From contig CAMWQY010000123.1 of assembly GCA_947176355.1 (NCBI GenBank), positions 1 to 7,798 on the forward strand: a stretch of 7,798 nt of DNA. The letters run 5' to 3'. The position numbers and the translations under genes were made by a program. The stretch comes from an uncultured Porphyromonadaceae bacterium (lineage in GTDB: Bacteria > Bacteroidota > Bacteroidia > Bacteroidales > Muribaculaceae). The notes beneath the pieces are model-generated. The model saw only the letters and a list, made by a program, of their open reading frames with translations, was not told the DNA's origin and did not search any database. Shown here piece by piece: positions 6,281-7,798 of this stretch (the first letter of the stretch is position 1; every line of letters begins with the position of its first letter).

Positions 6281-7564
6281 TTAGTCTTTTAAAGTAGTTA
6301 TTGGTACGACATATATCCCGTCGTTTCTTCGGTAAGCGTATGGACCAACTGCTGTCAGCACCATCCTGAAACTTGGCGCCTTCATCCTTGTGGTGTCGAT
6401 TTTTTTTGTCAAAGCATCAAGTGTTTTGGCACCTGCTTCGATGGCATTATCTCCACCTAATTTGATCTCAACGAGACCGTATGAACCATTTCGCAGGTGA
6501 ATAACCGCATCGCATTCCAACCCGCTGCTGTCGCGGTAATGGTAAACGGTACCCCCATGTGGCTCAGCATATACTCGCAGATCTCTGGCACACAAGGTCT
6601 CAAATAATAGTCCGAAGGTTTCCAAATCATTGATTAGGTCAGAAGGCCCTAATCCTAAAGAGGCTGATGCTATAGATGGGTCGGAAAAATATCTTGTATC
6701 AGAAGTGCGGATAGCAATTTTTGAACGAAGGTTAGGATTCCAAGATGGCATGTCCTCTATTACAAATATTTTCCGTAATGTATCTATGTAAGAGGCTACA
6801 GTACGTTCATCCATAGCCATAATGTCGTTGGATTTGATGTCATCGCGAATTGAGGCTAAGGATGCTTGGGTCCCTTGGTGGCGAGCATACGAACGAAGTA
6901 TCAGTTTTATACGTTCTGGATTGGTAAGCGTCTTGTCTGTACGAGATATGTCTGTGTTCACAATTGCATCATAGTAGTCGAATGCTCTGCCTAAAGCTAT
7001 TTGTGGTCGTTGAGCTATACTTTTGGGCCATCCTCCTCTGCATACATAATATGCAATAGTCTCAAGATTGGTTTCTCCGATTCCGTTTATATCAAGCTTA
7101 TTTGAGAAGAGATCGTTGAGTGATACCTCTCCTGTAGATTCTTGTGATTCCCACAGTGACATAGTCCTCATTTTAATCCGCCCTATTCGTCCTGTGCCGC
7201 TATGGCTTATTTTTTGCTTTTCCTCATCATCGAGAGGTACTGCTGAACCGGTCATTATAAACATTCCGTCCTGGTCGCCGTGGTCAACTGAGAAGCGCAC
7301 TGCATCCCATAGCTCCGGTACAATCTGCCATTCATCAAGAAGTCGTGGATACTTTCCTGCAAGAAGCTTTTGCGGGTCCAAGGCTGCTATATTGATATAT
7401 TGTTGCTTTTTCCCAGGTTCGTCAAGATAGATTATACTGTGTGCTTTCTGCTCGGCTGTAGTGGTTTTCCCACACCATTTCAATCCTTCAATCAAGACAG
7501 CTCCCATACCTTCCAGTTTTTCTGAAAGTAATAAATCTGCTATTCGTGGTTTATATTCTGCCAT
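6281..7564 (-). CDS. AAA_14 / DUF4143 family ATPase
   Basis: This 427-residue cytoplasmic protein belongs to the ATPase family with an N-terminal AAA_14 and C-terminal DUF4143 domain, abundant in Bacteroidetes and of unproven role. Walker A is GLKWCGKTT (27-35), Walker B is RLLDEW (74-79), and the sensor-like TGSA lies at 105-108. The family motif R-x-MRTMSLWES (129-140) is intact. A winged-helix-like segment spans about 215-275 (LASIRDDI ... ERTVASYIDTLRKIFVIEDM). The C-terminal FETLCARDLRVYA (321-333) is typical of DUF4143. GLECDAVI ... VEIKLG gives D352, E366 and K368 in a PD-(D/E)xK-like arrangement, so a nuclease-related fold is plausible. Full length and uninterrupted. A strong promoter lies 16 bases upstream, and its stop is 7 bp from the GH35 start. 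Functional link to the glycosidases is unlikely on family grounds; co-transcription is likely from spacing. Confidence 0.9.
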   Translation of the reverse strand: MAEYKPRIADLLLSEKLEGMGAVLIEGLKWCGKTTTAEQKAHSIIYLDEPGKKQQYINIAALDPQKLLAGKYPRLLDEWQIVPELWDAVRFSVDHGDQDGMFIMTGSAVPLDDEEKQKISHSGTGRIGRIKMRTMSLWESQESTGEVSLNDLFSNKLDINGIGETNLETIAYYVCRGGWPKSIAQRPQIALGRAFDYYDAIVNTDISRTDKTLTNPERIKLILRSYARHQGTQASLASIRDDIKSNDIMAMDERTVASYIDTLRKIFVIEDMPSWNPNLRSKIAIRTSDTRYFSDPSIASASLGLGPSDLINDLETFGLLFETLCARDLRVYAEPHGGTVYHYRDSSGLECDAVIHLRNGSYGLVEIKLGGDNAIEAGAKTLDALTKKIDTTRMKAPSFRMVLTAVGPYAYRRNDGIYVVPITTLKD

Positions 7565-7580
7565 AAGGATGATTTTTGTG

Positions 7581-7612
7581 CAAAGATAGTAAAATATTTT
7601 GTTATGTGCAAA
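7581..7612 (-). promoter_or_regulatory. Promoter of the ATPase gene
   Basis: On the minus strand TTTG (7609-7612) is followed after 20 bp by TATCTTTG (7581-7588), an exact Bacteroidetes promoter match. The box ends 16 bases before the ATPase ATG, so the leader is very short. No comparable leftward promoter was found by eye before the GH35, GH2 or 80-residue genes, so it may serve the whole leftward series. Confidence 0.7.
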
Positions 7613-7677
7613 AATATGAGATTATATCTAATTTTAAGAATTTAATAAATTATATATCAATAAATAAATACTGATAA
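7613..7677. other. AT-rich spacer between promoter and repeat array
   Basis: This stretch is almost wholly A and T; counted over 7591-7677, 76 of 87 bases are A or T. It contains no open frame of note and no clear stem. Directly upstream of a promoter it could act as an UP-like element or a curved or easily melted tract. At its right end, about 7653-7677, the sequence begins TATATCAA, faintly like the start of a repeat unit, but the rest does not match. Confidence 0.5.
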
Positions 7678-7798
7678 TGTATCAAATGATGATTTCCCGA
7701 TGTGTCAAATGATGATTTCCCAATGTATCAAATGATGATTTTCCAATGTATCAAATGATGATTTCCCAATGTATCAAATGCTGATTTTCCAATGTATC
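7678..7798. repeat. Tandem array of 23-bp direct repeats
   Basis: Five complete units start at 7678, 7701, 7724, 7747 and 7770. A sixth begins at 7793 and is cut by the window edge. Each unit starts TGTATCAAATGATG and ends with TTCCCAA or a one-base variant. Deviations from consensus are few: unit 1 has G at position 22, unit 2 has G at 4, unit 3 has T at 19, and unit 5 has C at 12 and T at 19. Within the unit, ATCA-AA-TGAT is a small dyad that could be a protein site. There is no spacer, so this is not a CRISPR. The 23-bp period and TGA stops on both strands close all frames, so it is non-coding. It lies 65 bp upstream of the ATPase -33 box. Confidence 0.95.

Noticed and set aside
6281..7564. 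ATPase as part of the carbohydrate-utilisation machinery
   Set aside because: The family has no known link to glycan breakdown; adjacency alone does not support a shared function.
7653..7677. Additional degenerate repeat unit
   Set aside because: Only the first bases (TATATCAA) resemble the unit start; the remainder is generic AT-rich sequence.
7678..7798. CRISPR array
   Set aside because: The 23-bp units are directly contiguous with no unique spacers, and no cas gene is in the window.
7678..7798. Promoters inside each repeat unit (TTTG and TACATTGG on the minus strand)
   Set aside because: The boxes are spaced 24 bp or 1 bp apart rather than 19-21, and the second box lacks the full TTTG.

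Overview
The window looks like chromosomal DNA from a gut Bacteroidales, possibly of the Muribaculaceae/Bacteroidaceae kind. Three promoters match the Bacteroidetes sigma factor pattern (TTTG, 19-20 bp, TAnnTTTG). Starts are preceded by A/T-rich leaders rather than Shine-Dalgarno sites. Two large secreted glycosidases of polysaccharide-utilisation type are present, together with an AAA ATPase/DUF4143 gene of a type common in this phylum. The family and genus are inference; no rRNA or marker gene is present.

Layout, left to right. Positions 1-143 are a regulatory region: a GC-rich hairpin at the window edge, a leftward promoter (40-70) and a rightward promoter (86-117) standing back to back, with a dyad and a direct repeat in between. 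Positions 144-864 hold a tightly overlapping rightward three-gene operon: a small RelB/DinJ-like antitoxin, a YafQ-family mRNA-interferase toxin with its catalytic histidines and aspartate visible, and a DUF2442 protein. A bidirectional terminator (926-957) separates this operon from everything to its right. Positions 983-7564 are four leftward genes. In transcription order they are an AAA_14/DUF4143 ATPase (6281-7564), a secreted GH35 beta-galactosidase-type enzyme (4222-6273), a secreted GH2 enzyme (1298-4153), and an unrecognised 80-residue Leu/Asp/Gly-rich protein (983-1225). Positions 7565-7798 hold a strong leftward promoter, an AT-rich tract (about 87% A+T over 7591-7677), and an array of 23-bp direct repeats that runs off the right edge.

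How they work together. The two exported glycosidases form a small carbohydrate-degrading pair, probably acting from the non-reducing ends of galactose-containing or related glycans; the exact substrate cannot be read from the sequence. No SusC/SusD, regulator or sulfatase is in view. The ATPase ends only 7 bp before the GH35 start. The only convincing leftward promoter in this half is the one ahead of the ATPase, so the ATPase, both glycosidases and the small protein may share a transcript.

The least explained element is the 23-bp tandem repeat with the AT-rich tract, placed directly upstream of an ATPase that carries Walker motifs, a winged-helix-like middle and a PD-(D/E)xK-like C-terminal motif. 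The addition of DUF2442 to a YafQ toxin-antitoxin pair, with divergent promoters, is the second point of interest.
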